The translations under genes and the position numbers were made by a program. This document shows positions 29,217-39,085 of a stretch of 64,000 nucleotides of DNA, piece by piece (within the stretch, counting starts at the first letter, position 1; each line of letters starts with the position of its first letter). The stretch is taken from contig NZ_CAMPHV010000020.1 of assembly GCF_946886105.1 (NCBI RefSeq), positions 18,663 to 82,662 on the forward strand, read 5' to 3'. This DNA is from an uncultured Pseudomonas sp. GTDB lineage: Bacteria > Pseudomonadota > Gammaproteobacteria > Pseudomonadales > Pseudomonadaceae. The notes below the pieces were generated by a model. It searched no databases and was not told the DNA's origin. It worked only from the letters and a program-made list of their open reading frames with translations.

Positions 29217-30068
29217 ATGCGCACTTTCCGGCTGGTCATTGCCTGCCCCGACCGCGTTGGTATCGTGGCCAAGGTCAGTAACTTTCTGGCCACCTACAAC
29301 GGTTGGATTACCGAGGCGAGCCATCACTCGGATAACCACAGTGGTTGGTTCTTCATGCGTCATGAGATCCGCGCCGACTCGTTACCTTTCAATCTGCAGG
29401 AGTTCCGCCAAGCGTTCGCCCCGATTGCCCGTGAGTTTTCCATGGAGTGGCGGGTCACCGATTCGGCGCGGAAAAAACGTGTGGTGTTGATGGCCAGCCG
29501 CGAATCACACTGCCTCGCCGATTTGCTGCACCGTTGGCACAGCGATGAGTTGGACTGCGACATTCCCTGCGTGATCTCCAACCATAACGATTTGCGCAGC
29601 ATGGTCGAATGGCACGGCATTCCTTATTGCCATGTCGCGGTGGATCCCAAGAACAAGCAGGCCGCATTCGACGAGGTGGAGCGCTTGATCGAGGTCCATC
29701 AAGCGGATGCCATAGTGCTGGCGCGTTATATGCAGATACTTCCACCGCAACTATGCAAATCGTTCGCCCAGCGAATCATCAATATCCACCACAGCTTTCT
29801 GCCGTCGTTTGTGGGGGCCAAACCGTATCACCAGGCCTCGTTGCGCGGGGTCAAACTGATCGGCGCCACCTCGCACTATGTCACCGAAGAGTTGGACGCC
29901 GGACCGATCATCGAACAGGACGTGGTGCGGGTCAGCCATCGCGATAGCATCGAGGAAATGGTGCGCCTGGGTAAGGATGTAGAAAAAATGGTGCTGGCCC
30001 GCGGTTTACGCTATCACTTAGAAGACAGGGTGCTGGTGCACGACAACAAGACAGTGGTGTTCGACTGA
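29217..30068 (+). CDS. purU: Formyltetrahydrofolate deformylase
   Basis: 283 residues. It hydrolyses 10-formyl-THF to formate and THF, supplying formate to PurT and balancing one-carbon pools. An N-terminal ACT regulatory domain covers about residues 1-80 (FRLVIACPDRVGIVAKVSNFLA). The formyltransferase domain has the catalytic region IINIHHSFLPSFVGAKPYHQ with the later Asp in YVTEELDAGPIIEQD. GGAG lies before the ATG. The frame remains open upstream, but the ACT domain begins at this start. Confidence 0.94.
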   Translation: MRTFRLVIACPDRVGIVAKVSNFLATYNGWITEASHHSDNHSGWFFMRHEIRADSLPFNLQEFRQAFAPIAREFSMEWRVTDSARKKRVVLMASRESHCLADLLHRWHSDELDCDIPCVISNHNDLRSMVEWHGIPYCHVAVDPKNKQAAFDEVERLIEVHQADAIVLARYMQILPPQLCKSFAQRIINIHHSFLPSFVGAKPYHQASLRGVKLIGATSHYVTEELDAGPIIEQDVVRVSHRDSIEEMVRLGKDVEKMVLARGLRYHLEDRVLVHDNKTVVFD

Positions 30069-30113
30069 GTCTGGGTTGTGAACCGGTCTAGTGCATGACA
30101 AAGGAGTTCAACA

Positions 30114-30539
30114 ATGCTCAAGTCAATTAAAGTGCGCGACTACATGACCCGCCATCTGGTGACATTTCGTCCCGAAATGAATCTATTTACCGCGATCAAT
30201 CGTTTGCTGGAGCATCGTATTTCCGGTGCGCCGGTGGTCGACGGCCAGGGGCACCTGGTCGGCTTGCTGTCGGAAGGCGACTGCTTGCGCGGCATTCTGT
30301 CCGGTGCTTATTACGAGTCGGCGGGTGGCGATGTCCGCGACTATATGACCACCGAGGTGGAAGTCATCTCGCCCGAGGCGGATATCATCGAGGTATCCGA
30401 GTGCTTCCTGCGCGGCCGCCGCCGGCGCCTGCCGGTGGTCGAAGAGGGCCGCTTGATCGGCCAGATCAGTCGTAGCGACGTGCTGCGGGCGGTCAAGGAG
30501 TTCGCTCAGCACGATGAGGGGCGCAAGGCGCTTGGCTAG
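30114..30539 (+). CDS. CBS-domain pair protein
   Basis: 141 residues consisting of two tandem CBS domains (VRDYMTRHLVTFRPEMNLF... and VRDYMTTEVEVISPEADII...), each with the usual GAPVVDGQGHLVGLLSE or RLPVVEEGRLIGQISRSD strand-helix unit. Such stand-alone pairs bind adenosyl nucleotides and act as energy sensors. The partner is unknown. AAGGAGT precedes the ATG. It is followed closely by a small hypothetical gene. Confidence 0.88.
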   Translation: MLKSIKVRDYMTRHLVTFRPEMNLFTAINRLLEHRISGAPVVDGQGHLVGLLSEGDCLRGILSGAYYESAGGDVRDYMTTEVEVISPEADIIEVSECFLRGRRRRLPVVEEGRLIGQISRSDVLRAVKEFAQHDEGRKALG

Positions 30540-30575
30540 CTGGCCTGGCGGTTGAAGAGAGAGGCGGAACGTGCA

Positions 30576-30758
30576 ATGAGCGATCCACTCGAGCGCGGCG
30601 CATCTAAGGCTCCGCCGATAGTCGGCGAGGGCTGTACGCAGCGTTACGACCCACAGGCGCTGACAGCCGAAGACGGCGCAACCTTCGAAGATGCTGCCGA
30701 ACTCTGGAAGCAACTGCAGGGCGAGCAGGCATCGGCTAAAGACGAAGAGCAGACGTGA
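30576..30758 (+). CDS. Small hypothetical protein
   Basis: 60 residues, acidic and Ala-rich: MSDPLERGASKAPPIVGEGC then YDPQALTAEDGATFEDAAEL. No family is recognised. The ATG at 30576 has GAGAGG upstream, and a TTG at 30552 is the less likely alternative. It is 36 bases after the CBS gene and ends on a terminator, so the pair is probably one transcript. Confidence 0.55.
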   Translation: MSDPLERGASKAPPIVGEGCTQRYDPQALTAEDGATFEDAAELWKQLQGEQASAKDEEQT

Positions 30759-30785
30759 AGAGGGGCGCCAATTGGCGCCCCTCTT
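30758..30785. terminator. Bidirectional terminator, fully palindromic
   Basis: AAGAGGGGCGCCAA meets its exact reverse complement with no spacer (28 bases). It begins at the last base of the small gene's stop codon and ends 15 bases before the chemoreceptor gene's stop, so it can serve both convergent units. Confidence 0.65.
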
Positions 30786-30800
30786 CGTTGTTGCTGCCGG

Positions 30801-32678
30801 CTAAATGCGGAAGCTGTCGACCAGGTGCTTGAGTCGCGACGCTTGCTGCTCCAAGTCGCCACAAGCCCGCAGGGTGGAGTTGAGGTTTTCCACGCCTTCC
30901 TGGTTGAGCGTGTTGATCTCGTTGATGTCGACGTTCAGCGATTCGATCACCGAGGTCTGTTCTTCCGTGGCGGTTGCTACGGATTGGTTCATGCCGTCGA
31001 TCTCGCCGATACGTTGGGTCACGCTGCCCAGGCGTTCGCCGGCCTGGTTGGCGATCTCCACGCTTTCTTCGCTGTAGCGCTGGCTTTCGGTCATGGTGGT
31101 GACCGACTCGCGCGAGCCGACTTGCAGCTCCTCGATCATTTTTTCTATTTCCTGCGCGGATTCCTGGGTGCGGTGGGCCAGGTTGCGCACTTCGTCGGCG
31201 ACCACGGCGAAACCGCGCCCGGCTTCGCCGGCACGTGCGGCTTCGATGGCGGCGTTGAGCGCGAGCAGGTTGGTTTGCTGGGAGATGCTTTTGATCACCT
31301 CGAGAATCTGCCCGATGTTCACGGTCTTGCTGTTGAGAGTCTCGATATTGCTGCAGGAGGCGCTGATCTTGGCCGACAGTTCGTTCATCGCGCTGATGGT
31401 CTTCTCCACCACCTGGCGGCCGTCCTCGGCTTGCTGGCGGGCGTCGGACGCCTGAGTCGAGGCGTCGGCGGCATTGCGCGCGATCTCCTGGGCGGCGGCG
31501 CCCAGCTGGTTGATCGCGGCGGCCACGCTGTTGGTGCGGCTGGCCTGTTCGTCGGAGTTGAGCATCGAAGAATTGGAGGCGTTGACCACCAGTTTGGCGA
31601 CTTCGTTGACCAGGCCGGTGGCCGAGGAGACCTCGCGGATCGAGCTATGAATCCGTTCGACGAAGCGGTTGAAGGCGGTCGCCAGTGCGCCGAATTCGTC
31701 GTTGGACTGAATGACCAGGCGCTTGGTCAGGTCGCCCTCGCCCTGAGCGATGTCCTGCATGGCCTTGCCCATCACGTTCAGCGGTTGCATCAGTACGCTG
31801 ATCAGCATGCTCAGCAGCAGGATGATCAGCACCACGGCGATGATGGTGGCGATTATCGCCGAGGCGCGGAATTCGCCGAGTGCGGCATAGGCCTTGGCCT
31901 TGTCGATACTCAGGCCGACATACCAGTCGACCGAGGGCAGGCCCTTGACCGGGGTGAAGGTGAGGATGCGGGTTTCGCCGTTGAGTTCGGCTTCGGTGAA
32001 GTCACTACTGATACGCGGAGTATTGTTGGGAAATACGTCCTTGAGATTCTTCATCACCAGATCGCTGTCGGGGTGGACCAGAATCTTGCCGTCGGCACTG
32101 ACCAGAAAGGCGTGACCGTTACCGTCGAAATCCAGCGAATTGATGATATCGACCAGCACCTGCAGGCTCAGGTCGCCGCCGACCACGCCCGCCGGTTTCG
32201 CCGGGGTGGCGATGGTGATGATCAGGGTTTTGGTCGCGGCATCGACATAGGGTTCGGTGAGCGTGGTGCCGCCGGCCGCCATGGCGTCCTTGTACCAGGG
32301 GCGCGCGCGTGGGTCATAGTCGGTGGGCATTTCAGCGTCCGGGCGCATGAAGAACTCGCCGTTTTCAGTGCCCAGATAGCTATAGCTGAAGGTCGACGTC
32401 AGGGCCTTCTGCTCCAGCAGGCTGGTGACTTTCGCTGGTTCTGAGTCGCGGACTATCGCTTGCGCGGCGCTTTCCACCAGGAGAATGCGCCCGGACAACC
32501 AGTTCTGGATGTTGTTGGCGGTCACGTCGCCCATTTCGTGCAAGTAGCTTTCGAGGTCCTCACTGATCGCATTACGTTGCAGGTAGTCGTTGTACAAGGT
32601 AAACAGCGAAAAGGCGGCGATCACCACTAACGAGGCGGCAAGGAGAATCTTGTGGCTGAATTTGAGGTTATTGGTCAT
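30801..32678 (-). CDS. Methyl-accepting chemotaxis protein with dCache_1 sensor
   Basis: 625 residues. A transmembrane segment covers about 10-30, a periplasmic dCache_1 domain about 35-275, a second transmembrane segment 277-300 and HAMP 300-350. The signalling domain has the hairpin core [20 protein letters not shown] and [10 protein letters not shown]. Residues Y121, R126, W128 and Y129 (in [10 protein letters not shown]) with D169 fit the amino-acid-binding signature described for PctA-like receptors, so amino acids are the probable ligands. There is no C-terminal CheR/CheB tether peptide. It stands alone and is convergent with the CBS operon. Confidence 0.9.
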   Translation of the reverse strand: MTNNLKFSHKILLAASLVVIAAFSLFTLYNDYLQRNAISEDLESYLHEMGDVTANNIQNWLSGRILLVESAAQAIVRDSEPAKVTSLLEQKALTSTFSYSYLGTENGEFFMRPDAEMPTDYDPRARPWYKDAMAAGGTTLTEPYVDAATKTLIITIATPAKPAGVVGGDLSLQVLVDIINSLDFDGNGHAFLVSADGKILVHPDSDLVMKNLKDVFPNNTPRISSDFTEAELNGETRILTFTPVKGLPSVDWYVGLSIDKAKAYAALGEFRASAIIATIIAVVLIILLLSMLISVLMQPLNVMGKAMQDIAQGEGDLTKRLVIQSNDEFGALATAFNRFVERIHSSIREVSSATGLVNEVAKLVVNASNSSMLNSDEQASRTNSVAAAINQLGAAAQEIARNAADASTQASDARQQAEDGRQVVEKTISAMNELSAKISASCSNIETLNSKTVNIGQILEVIKSISQQTNLLALNAAIEAARAGEAGRGFAVVADEVRNLAHRTQESAQEIEKMIEELQVGSRESVTTMTESQRYSEESVEIANQAGERLGSVTQRIGEIDGMNQSVATATEEQTSVIESLNVDINEINTLNQEGVENLNSTLRACGDLEQQASRLKHLVDSFRI

Positions 32679-32807
32679 GGCTACTTGAGTCCGCTAAGGT
32701 CAGAGCCATCCATTGGCACGATGCACATCTTTATTGCGGCGTCTGCGAGGACGTTACGCACTGTGTCGGCATACCAGCAGTAAAGCTTGAACCAAGGGGA
32801 TCGCAAG

Positions 32808-34304
32808 ATGGATGTAAATGAGCATTTCGTATTAGGTGCCGACCTTTCCGGCCAGGCGCTTGGCCAACCGCTGCGCCTGGCCAATCGACATGGATTGATC
32901 GCCGGGGCGACCGGTACCGGCAAAACCGTGACCCTGCAGCGCCTGATCGAGACCTTCAGCGATGCCGGCGTGGCGGTGTTCGCCGCCGATGTCAAAGGCG
33001 ACTTGTGCGGGTTGGGCGCGGCCGGGGCGCCGAAGGCTGGGGTGGCCGAGCGCATCGCTTCCATGCCCTGGCTCAACCACAGGCTCACGGCCTATCCGCT
33101 GACGTTGTGGGACATCCACGGCCAGAGCGGGCATCCGTTGCGCACCACCCTGAGCGAAATGGGGCCGCTACTGCTCGGCGCGCTGTTGGAATTGACCGAC
33201 AGCCAGCAGGCCGCGCTCTATGCGGCGTTCAAGGTCGCCGACCGGGAAGGCTTGTTGCTGCTCGATCTGAAAGATTTGAAGGCGCTGTTGGCGCACCTGA
33301 AGAGCAACCCCGAAGTGCTCGGTGAAGACAGCGCCTTGTTCGCCCCGGCTTCGGCGCAAGCCTTGCTGCGCAGGTTGTCGAGCCTCGAACAGCAGGGCGG
33401 CGACGCCTTGTTCGGCGAACCGGCATTGCAGTTGGAGGATATCCTGCGTCCGGCCCGCGACGGTCGTGGCTCGATCCACCTGCTCGACGCCACTCGCCTG
33501 GTCCATGAGGCGCCCAAGATCTATGCGACCTTCCTGCTATGGTTGCTGGCCGAACTGTTCGAGCAGTTGCCCGAACGCGGCGATGCCGACAAGCCGCTGC
33601 TGGCATTGTTTTTCGATGAGGCGCATCTGTTGTTCGCCGACACGCCTAAGGCGTTGCAGGAGCGCTTGGAGCAGGTAGTGCGACTGATCCGTTCGAAAGG
33701 CGTCGGGGTGTATTTCGTCACCCAGTCGCCCGGCGATCTGCCCGATGATGTGCTGGGCCAATTGGGCCTGCGTATCCAGCACGGGCTACGCGCCTTCACC
33801 GCCAAGGAGCAGAAGGCCTTGCGCGCGGTTGCGGAGGGCTTTCGTCCCAATCCGGCCATCGACACCCTGGCCGTGCTGACCGAGTTGGGCATCGGCGAAG
33901 CCCTGGTCGGCACCCTGGAAAACAAAGGCACGCCGGCCATGGTGCAACGCGTCGCCATCGCCCCGCCGCAATCGCGCATCGGCCCGCTCAGCGCCGATGA
34001 GCGCAGCGCACTGATCCGCCAGTCGCCATTGGCCGGGTATTACGACAAAGCCTTCGACCGCGAGTCGGCCTACGAACTGCTCACCGCGCGGGCGGCGCGT
34101 GCCGCAAGTGAAGCCGCGCCGCAGAACACGCCCCAAGGCGGAGCGAGCAAAGCGCCCGCGGGCGTGGCGAGCAAGGCCGGCGACCTATTGGGCAATTTGG
34201 CCGGCCAGGTGATGAAAACAATCGTACGCCAAGCCGCCAACCAGATCGGTAGGCAATTGGTGCGCGGCTTATTGGGATCCTTGCTGGGCGGCAAAGGACG
34301 CTAG
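32808..34304 (+). CDS. HerA-like DUF853 ATPase
   Basis: 498 residues. Walker A is GLIAGATGTGKTVTLQRL and Walker B LLALFFDEAHLLFAD, in the DUF853 family of HerA/FtsK-type hexameric motor ATPases. The C-terminal 60 residues are Ala/Gly-rich and end RQLVRGLLGSLLGGKGR, a common hydrophobic-basic tail of the family. The physiological role is unknown. ATG 32808 follows AAGGGGA with eight-base spacing. A TTG seven codons upstream is less likely. Confidence 0.85.
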   Translation: MDVNEHFVLGADLSGQALGQPLRLANRHGLIAGATGTGKTVTLQRLIETFSDAGVAVFAADVKGDLCGLGAAGAPKAGVAERIASMPWLNHRLTAYPLTLWDIHGQSGHPLRTTLSEMGPLLLGALLELTDSQQAALYAAFKVADREGLLLLDLKDLKALLAHLKSNPEVLGEDSALFAPASAQALLRRLSSLEQQGGDALFGEPALQLEDILRPARDGRGSIHLLDATRLVHEAPKIYATFLLWLLAELFEQLPERGDADKPLLALFFDEAHLLFADTPKALQERLEQVVRLIRSKGVGVYFVTQSPGDLPDDVLGQLGLRIQHGLRAFTAKEQKALRAVAEGFRPNPAIDTLAVLTELGIGEALVGTLENKGTPAMVQRVAIAPPQSRIGPLSADERSALIRQSPLAGYYDKAFDRESAYELLTARAARAASEAAPQNTPQGGASKAPAGVASKAGDLLGNLAGQVMKTIVRQAANQIGRQLVRGLLGSLLGGKGR

Positions 34305-34360
34305 CCGTCTGGGCGCCGAGACCCGCCGGCCTTGATGGTCGGCGGAAGCTATCGGCGGGC

Positions 34361-34519
34361 TAACAGGCCGTTAAAAAACTACCTACGTTGCCGATACGGC
34401 GTTAAAAACAGGCTCGGAATGCTCATTTACAACAGTAAAGTCGCCCGCGACTCCGACCGTTCCTCGCCTGTTTTTGCCTTGTCTCGGCTGCCTCGCCTAC
34501 ATTTTTCAACAGCCTGCTA
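34361..34519. repeat. 159-bp MITE-like element, copy 2
   Basis: Starts TAACAGGCCGTTAAAAAAC and ends ATTTTTCAACAGCCTGCTA, giving terminal inverted repeats like copy 1 at 8919-9077 and the same 159-base length. It lies downstream of the HerA-like gene and before a convergent small gene. Confidence 0.75.
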
Positions 34520-34552
34520 AACGTCAAACAGGATAATTGCAGGCAAACGCCG

Positions 34553-34777
34553 TCAATTCCCTGCCTCGTCGGCTTTGGCTTTTAAGTCTTTTTCGATTTT
34601 CTCGAGTTCTTTTTCGAATGCTTGGTCTAGAAGATTGGCTTTCTTACGCCAAGGCTTGCGTTCTGGATCCGGTTGAGCGGCATAGGTAATGACTTCCCCG
34701 CCGTATACATCCTTGTAACGCTGCGCCTGGCGCTCGAGTTCGGCGCGCAGTTCGTCTTTCGTCACGTGGTTATCCAT
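34553..34777 (-). CDS. Small conserved hypothetical protein
   Basis: 74 residues, highly charged and predicted largely helical: [20 protein letters not shown] then a C-terminal Lys/Glu-rich coiled-coil-like stretch ([19 protein letters not shown]). No family with a known function is recognised, though the composition is that of a cytosolic protein. Base use agrees with neighbouring Pseudomonas genes apart from a somewhat lower GC content. Confidence 0.6.
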   Translation of the reverse strand: MDNHVTKDELRAELERQAQRYKDVYGGEVITYAAQPDPERKPWRKKANLLDQAFEKELEKIEKDLKAKADEAGN

Positions 34778-35080
34778 GGTTTTTAAATTATCGAGGCGAC
34801 AAGCTAAAGCCGAGGGCTTGACTGCGTGGGGTCGCCTATTTGTTGGTTGCCGGACTGGTTGGGAGTGCTCAGGGAATAAAGATTTATTAAGTCTTATCTT
34901 TAAAAATCAATGAGTTAAGTTGATTAAGCGATTGATTTAAACGTCTTGAACACCGCAGGCGGCAGGTAATTATGGCTGGCGTTACTTAAATGTCTATAGC
35001 CTTTCGCAAGTAACGCCACACGCAACTGCCACGATTTCTATGACCGCATTGCGAGCATTGTGTTCAAACCACGAGGCGGA
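34778..35080. other. AT-rich intergenic region
   Basis: About 300 bases, clearly lower in GC than its surroundings. A 10-bp inverted repeat (GGCGTTACTT at 34978-34987 with 35008-35017, 20-base loop) lies downstream of the leftward epimerase gene and could end its transcript, although no U tract follows. The rest probably holds the promoter of the small gene at 34777. No ORF is supported. Confidence 0.45.
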
Positions 35081-35950
35081 TCAATTCGCTTGGTAATGCA
35101 GATTGAAATCCAAACGTGCGGATTGTCCCCGATGCAGCAATTGCAAGCCGGGACGACCAGGCAGGTGGTGGGCATTGACCGGGTGGGTAATGGGTTCGAA
35201 ACAGAAGAAGTTCTGCTGCAGCGGACAATAAAGGATGTAGTGATCGGTACCCGTACTGGTGCAGCTAAGTTGATAAGCGGCCTCATCCTCGCTGATCCGG
35301 CATTCACCGTTCCAGCCGGCGAAGGCATTGTCGATCAGTTGGTCGGGTAGGGGCCGGGCTTCATTGAAATCCCAAGCCAAGGGCACTGCATCGAGATGGG
35401 TGGACAAGCGGTTTTCGTCCGCCCGCCAAAGCTGTTTCGCTGCCGCCTGCACACGCGTATGGGCCGTGCGCGGAAAGTAGGGGTGCCAGCCCAGGCCGTG
35501 CCAGGCGGCGCGTTCGTCCAGATGAGTGACCTCCAGGCGCAGCTCCAGCCGGCCCTGATGCAGGCGAAAGCATTGCACCGCGCGGTAGGCGAATGGCACC
35601 TGAGATTCCAATTGCAGGACAGCGTGCGACTGGCTGCGTTCGAGCACCCGCCAAGGCTGTTGCCAGGCGCTGCCGTGGATCGGCAGTGGGTCGTTCGGGC
35701 TATTCGGCGACAAGCCGATCCAGCCGTCCGGGCCGGCGAAACCGCCTTGGGCGATACGGTTCGACCAGGGCACCAATGGGTAGCAGGCCAAGCGCCGTGG
35801 ACTGGCGCTGGCGATCGCCTCGGCGTCGCTGTGCCGCAGCAGCGTCTGGCCGTTGCTGCGCAGCGTCCAGTTGACGATGCTGCCGCCGATCGCCGGGGCC
35901 AGAACCAGGCGCGTCGGTTCATCTTCGAGGGTCAACAGGTCCGCGATCAC
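35081..35950 (-). CDS. Aldose 1-epimerase (galactose mutarotase-like) protein
   Basis: About 289 residues. Galactose mutarotase fold with family landmarks GSAWQQPWRVLERS, HGLGWHPYFPRTAHTRV (active-site His) and the C-terminal acid in FFCFEPITHPV. It would interconvert alpha and beta anomers of a sugar. Beside uronate genes the substrate is likely a hexuronate, which is inference. GTG 35950 has a well-spaced GGAG. A TTG at 36004 would add 18 residues but lies inside the FadR-type operator. Confidence 0.75.
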   Translation of the reverse strand: MIADLLTLEDEPTRLVLAPAIGGSIVNWTLRSNGQTLLRHSDAEAIASASPRRLACYPLVPWSNRIAQGGFAGPDGWIGLSPNSPNDPLPIHGSAWQQPWRVLERSQSHAVLQLESQVPFAYRAVQCFRLHQGRLELRLEVTHLDERAAWHGLGWHPYFPRTAHTRVQAAAKQLWRADENRLSTHLDAVPLAWDFNEARPLPDQLIDNAFAGWNGECRISEDEAAYQLSCTSTGTDHYILYCPLQQNFFCFEPITHPVNAHHLPGRPGLQLLHRGQSARLDFNLHYQAN

Positions 35951-35991
35951 CGTTATCGCTCCAATGGGCTGTAATAGCCGGCCTTTGGGTA

Positions 35992-36006
35992 TGTCATCGT
36001 ACAACT
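35992..36006. promoter_or_regulatory. Aldarate-regulon operator S1 (autoregulatory site)
   Basis: TGTCAT-CGT-ACAACT fits the shared TGTYRT-N3-AYRACA pattern and the FadR-subfamily core TnGTnnnACnA. It overlaps a possible -35 (17 bases before TATGAT at 36015-36020) for the rightward regulator gene. It also lies upstream of the leftward epimerase gene, so it could control both. Confidence 0.6.
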
Positions 36007-36057
36007 CCCTGGGCTATGATGGCCGCATTGTTTTTCAGCCGAGAAAAGATCGCCGAT

Positions 36058-36813
36058 ATGGATAATCAGACCCCCGCACCGCGCGTTCGCCGCAAGCACC
36101 GCAGCCTTGCCCAAGAACTGGTGACGGAACTGTCCCAACGGATTCGCGATGGCGTGATCAAGCGTGGGGACAAGTTGCCGACCGAGTCGGCGATCATGGA
36201 AGAGCAGGGGGTCAGCCGCACCGTGGTGCGCGAAGCGCTGTCGCGTTTGCAGGCTTCCGGTCTGGTGGAAACCCGCCACGGCATCGGCACTTTCGTCTTG
36301 GACACACCGAGCCCCAGTGGCTTTCGCATCGACCCGGCGACCATAGTGACGTTGCGCGATGTGCTGGCGATTCTCGAATTGCGCATCAGCCTGGAAGTTG
36401 AATCGGCGGGCCTGGCGGCGCAGCGGCGCAGTGCCGAGCAACTGACGGCCATGCGTGCGGCCCTGGATGCCCTGGGTTACAGCGCGGCCCGCGAAGGCGA
36501 TGCGGTGGCCTCGGATTTCCAGTTCCACCTGCTGATCGCCGAGGCGACCGGCAACCGCTACTTCACCGACATCATGAGCCACCTGGGCACCAGCATCATT
36601 CCGCGCACGCGCCTGAATTCCGCAGGTATCGCCCAGGACGACCAGCAGCATTACCTGGCGCGCCTGAGCCGCGAGCACGAGCAGATCTTCGAAGCCATCG
36701 CCCGTCAGGATTCCGATGCCGCCCGCGCCGCCATGCGCCTGCACCTGACCAATAGTCGCGAACGCCTGCGTCAGGCCCATGAAGCCGCCGAGGCGCAAGC
36801 CCAGCAGGCCTGA
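36058..36813 (+). CDS. FadR-type GntR family transcriptional regulator
   Basis: 251 residues. The N-terminal winged helix-turn-helix (GDKLPTESAIMEEQGVSRTVV) is followed by a C-terminal FCD effector domain with the metal/ligand His-Asp pattern in DFQFHLLIAEATGN and EHEQIFEAIARQDSDAARAAM. Such regulators usually repress sugar-acid genes until the acid binds. The six operator copies in this window, five near uronate/aldarate genes and one at the oprD porin, are its probable targets. ATG 36058 was preferred, and an ATG at 36016 is in frame. Confidence 0.87.
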   Translation: MDNQTPAPRVRRKHRSLAQELVTELSQRIRDGVIKRGDKLPTESAIMEEQGVSRTVVREALSRLQASGLVETRHGIGTFVLDTPSPSGFRIDPATIVTLRDVLAILELRISLEVESAGLAAQRRSAEQLTAMRAALDALGYSAAREGDAVASDFQFHLLIAEATGNRYFTDIMSHLGTSIIPRTRLNSAGIAQDDQQHYLARLSREHEQIFEAIARQDSDAARAAMRLHLTNSRERLRQAHEAAEAQAQQA

Positions 36814-36818
36814 ATCGA

Positions 36819-37730
36819 TCACGTCGGACGGCGATAGGTCAGCAGCACGATGCCGCCGACCACGATCAGGCCGCCGACGATCTGCAAGCCGCCCATCAAC
36901 TGGCCGAGGATCAGCCAGCCGAACAGCAGCCCGGCGACCGGCTCCATATTCATCACCGGCGCGTTACGTGCGATATCCAGTCGCGTGACCAAAATGAACA
37001 GGGTGGAAAACGCCGCGCCGTAAAGCAGCACCAGGCAAGCGAGGGCCAGCCAGCCGCTGTCGGCATTCGGCAGGTTCATGCCGCCCGGCAGCAAACCGCC
37101 GGCACCGGCCAGCGCCGAAGCGGCGAACACCACCAACAGCGTCAGCATGCTGCGCACGGTGCCGGGCATACCGCTGAGCTTGTGCTCGGTGATCCACAGG
37201 GCGCCGGCGAACACCGCGGCGCCGGTCAGGCCGAACGACACGCCTTCGACCCAGCGCGCATCCATCGCCTGTTGTCCGGCCAACTGCGTCGGCACGTCCA
37301 GCGCCAGCAGCAGGCCGATCAGGATCATCCCCATCAACAGCGCGCTCCGGCGCGTCGGCCGTGGTCCGCCCAGGGCCCAGGTCAGCAGCGTCAGCATAAT
37401 GGGCGCGAGGTTGACCACCAGCAGCGCCAGCGCCACGGGAATCCGCGCCACCGCCGAATAGATGCAAAAACTTTGTATCGCGATCAGCAGGCCGAGCAGC
37501 AATTGCCAAGCCCAGGTCTGGCCCCGCAGGCGCAGCGAATCGCCGCGCCACAGCACCAATGCGGCCAGTGCCAACGCGGTGACGCCCGCACGGCAGAGCA
37601 TGGCCAGCAGCAGGCCGGTGTCGTGGTCGAAGGCGATGCGCGCGGCGATATGTCCCGCGGCAAAGGAGCAGGCCAATGCGGCCAGGATAAGCACGGCGAT
37701 ATGCCGGGGCAACGGCGCGGGAGAGGACAT
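36819..37730 (-). CDS. EamA/DMT-family permease
   Basis: 303 residues, ten hydrophobic segments arranged as two EamA repeats (first around LTWALGGPRPTRRSALL, second ending MNMEPVAGLLFGWLILGQ). Drug/metabolite transporter superfamily, with the direction of transport unknown. It is the last gene of the leftward uronate operon, 74 bases after the TRAP permease, and may export or take up a pathway intermediate. It is convergent with the regulator gene. Confidence 0.83.
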   Translation of the reverse strand: MSSPAPLPRHIAVLILAALACSFAAGHIAARIAFDHDTGLLLAMLCRAGVTALALAALVLWRGDSLRLRGQTWAWQLLLGLLIAIQSFCIYSAVARIPVALALLVVNLAPIMLTLLTWALGGPRPTRRSALLMGMILIGLLLALDVPTQLAGQQAMDARWVEGVSFGLTGAAVFAGALWITEHKLSGMPGTVRSMLTLLVVFAASALAGAGGLLPGGMNLPNADSGWLALACLVLLYGAAFSTLFILVTRLDIARNAPVMNMEPVAGLLFGWLILGQLMGGLQIVGGLIVVGGIVLLTYRRPT

Positions 37731-37804
37731 GGGGCGGGTGAGTTTCCTTAAGAGCTAAAGCAGGAAAGGCGCCTCAATGGCGCCAATCCCGAGGGGCAGA
37801 AAAT

Positions 37805-39085
37805 CTACAGCACCACGCTCGGCAACCATAGCGAAATGGCCGGAATATAGGTCACCGCCAGCAACACCATAAACAGCGCGGCATAGAACGGCAGCAAGGC
37901 CTTGACCGTGTTCTCGATGCTGACCTTGCCGATTGCCGCGCCAACGAACAGCACCGCGCCCACCGGCGGAGTGATCAGGCCGATGCCGAGGTTGACCAGC
38001 ATGATCATGCCGAAGTGCACCGGGTCGACGCCGATATTGACCACCACCGGCAACAGGATCGGCGTGAGGATCAGGATCAGCGGCGCCATGTCCATCAGCG
38101 TGCCCAGCGCCAGCAGCATGAAGTTGATGCACATCAGAATCACGTAGCGGTTATCCGACAGGGTCAGGAACAGCGTGGTGATCTTCGCCGGGATCTGCAT
38201 CAGGGTCATGATGTAGCCGAAGCTGGCGGCGAAGGCGATCAGGATCATCACGATCGACAGGGTGCGCACCGTGCGGTGCATTAGCTTGGGCAGGTCGCGC
38301 CATTTGTAGTCGCGGTAGACGAACATGGTCACGAAGAACGCCCAGACCACGGCGATCGCCGCCGATTCGGTGGCGGTGAAAATCCCCGAGAGAATGCCGC
38401 CGAGGATGATGAACATGGTCATCAGCCCCCACAAGGCTTCCACACAGATTTTCAGCGCTTGCCTGAGCGGGATGACCTCGCCCTTGGGGTAATTGCGCTT
38501 GCGCGCGAAATACAGGCACATGACCATCATCACCGCGCTGAGCAGCAGGCCCGGGCCTATCCCGGCGATAAACAGCGAGGCGATCGACACGGTGCCGCCG
38601 GCGGCCAGGCTGTAGAGCACCGAATTGTGGCTGGGCGGGGTGAGCAACGCCTGCACCGAGCCGCTGACGGTGACCGCGGTGGAATACTCGCGCGGGTAGC
38701 CTTTGCGCTCCATTTCCGGAATCAGCACCGAACCGACCGAGGCGGTGTCGGCCAGGGACGAGCCGGAGATGGCGCCGAAGAAGGTCGAGGCCAGGATATT
38801 GACCAGCGACAGGCCGCCGCGGATAAAACCGACCAATACGCTGGCGAAGTTCACCAGGCGCCGCGACATGCCGCCCTCGGCCATGATCGCGCCGGCCAGG
38901 ACGAAGAAGGGGATGGCCAGCAGGGAAAACTTGTTCACGCCGCCGGCGATCTGAATCATCACCGCGTGCAACGGAATGTCGATGTACCAAGCGCCGAGCA
39001 GGGCGGAAATACCCAGGGAATAGGCCACCGGTACGCGCAGCAGAATCAGCACGATAAAACTGCCGAGCAGGATCAAAGCATCCAT
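37805..39085 (-). CDS. TRAP transporter large permease (DctM family)
   Basis: 426 residues with about 12 membrane segments. The DctM family signature includes FFGAISGSSLADTASVGSVLIP and the C-terminal VLFVGAAIGKVSIENTVKAL. It is the ion-coupled translocation subunit of a tripartite ATP-independent periplasmic transporter. Its start overlaps the small permease stop (TAATG). With the binding protein at 39676 it probably imports hexuronates or aldarates. Confidence 0.92.
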   Translation of the reverse strand: MDALILLGSFIVLILLRVPVAYSLGISALLGAWYIDIPLHAVMIQIAGGVNKFSLLAIPFFVLAGAIMAEGGMSRRLVNFASVLVGFIRGGLSLVNILASTFFGAISGSSLADTASVGSVLIPEMERKGYPREYSTAVTVSGSVQALLTPPSHNSVLYSLAAGGTVSIASLFIAGIGPGLLLSAVMMVMCLYFARKRNYPKGEVIPLRQALKICVEALWGLMTMFIILGGILSGIFTATESAAIAVVWAFFVTMFVYRDYKWRDLPKLMHRTVRTLSIVMILIAFAASFGYIMTLMQIPAKITTLFLTLSDNRYVILMCINFMLLALGTLMDMAPLILILTPILLPVVVNIGVDPVHFGMIMLVNLGIGLITPPVGAVLFVGAAIGKVSIENTVKALLPFYAALFMVLLAVTYIPAISLWLPSVVL

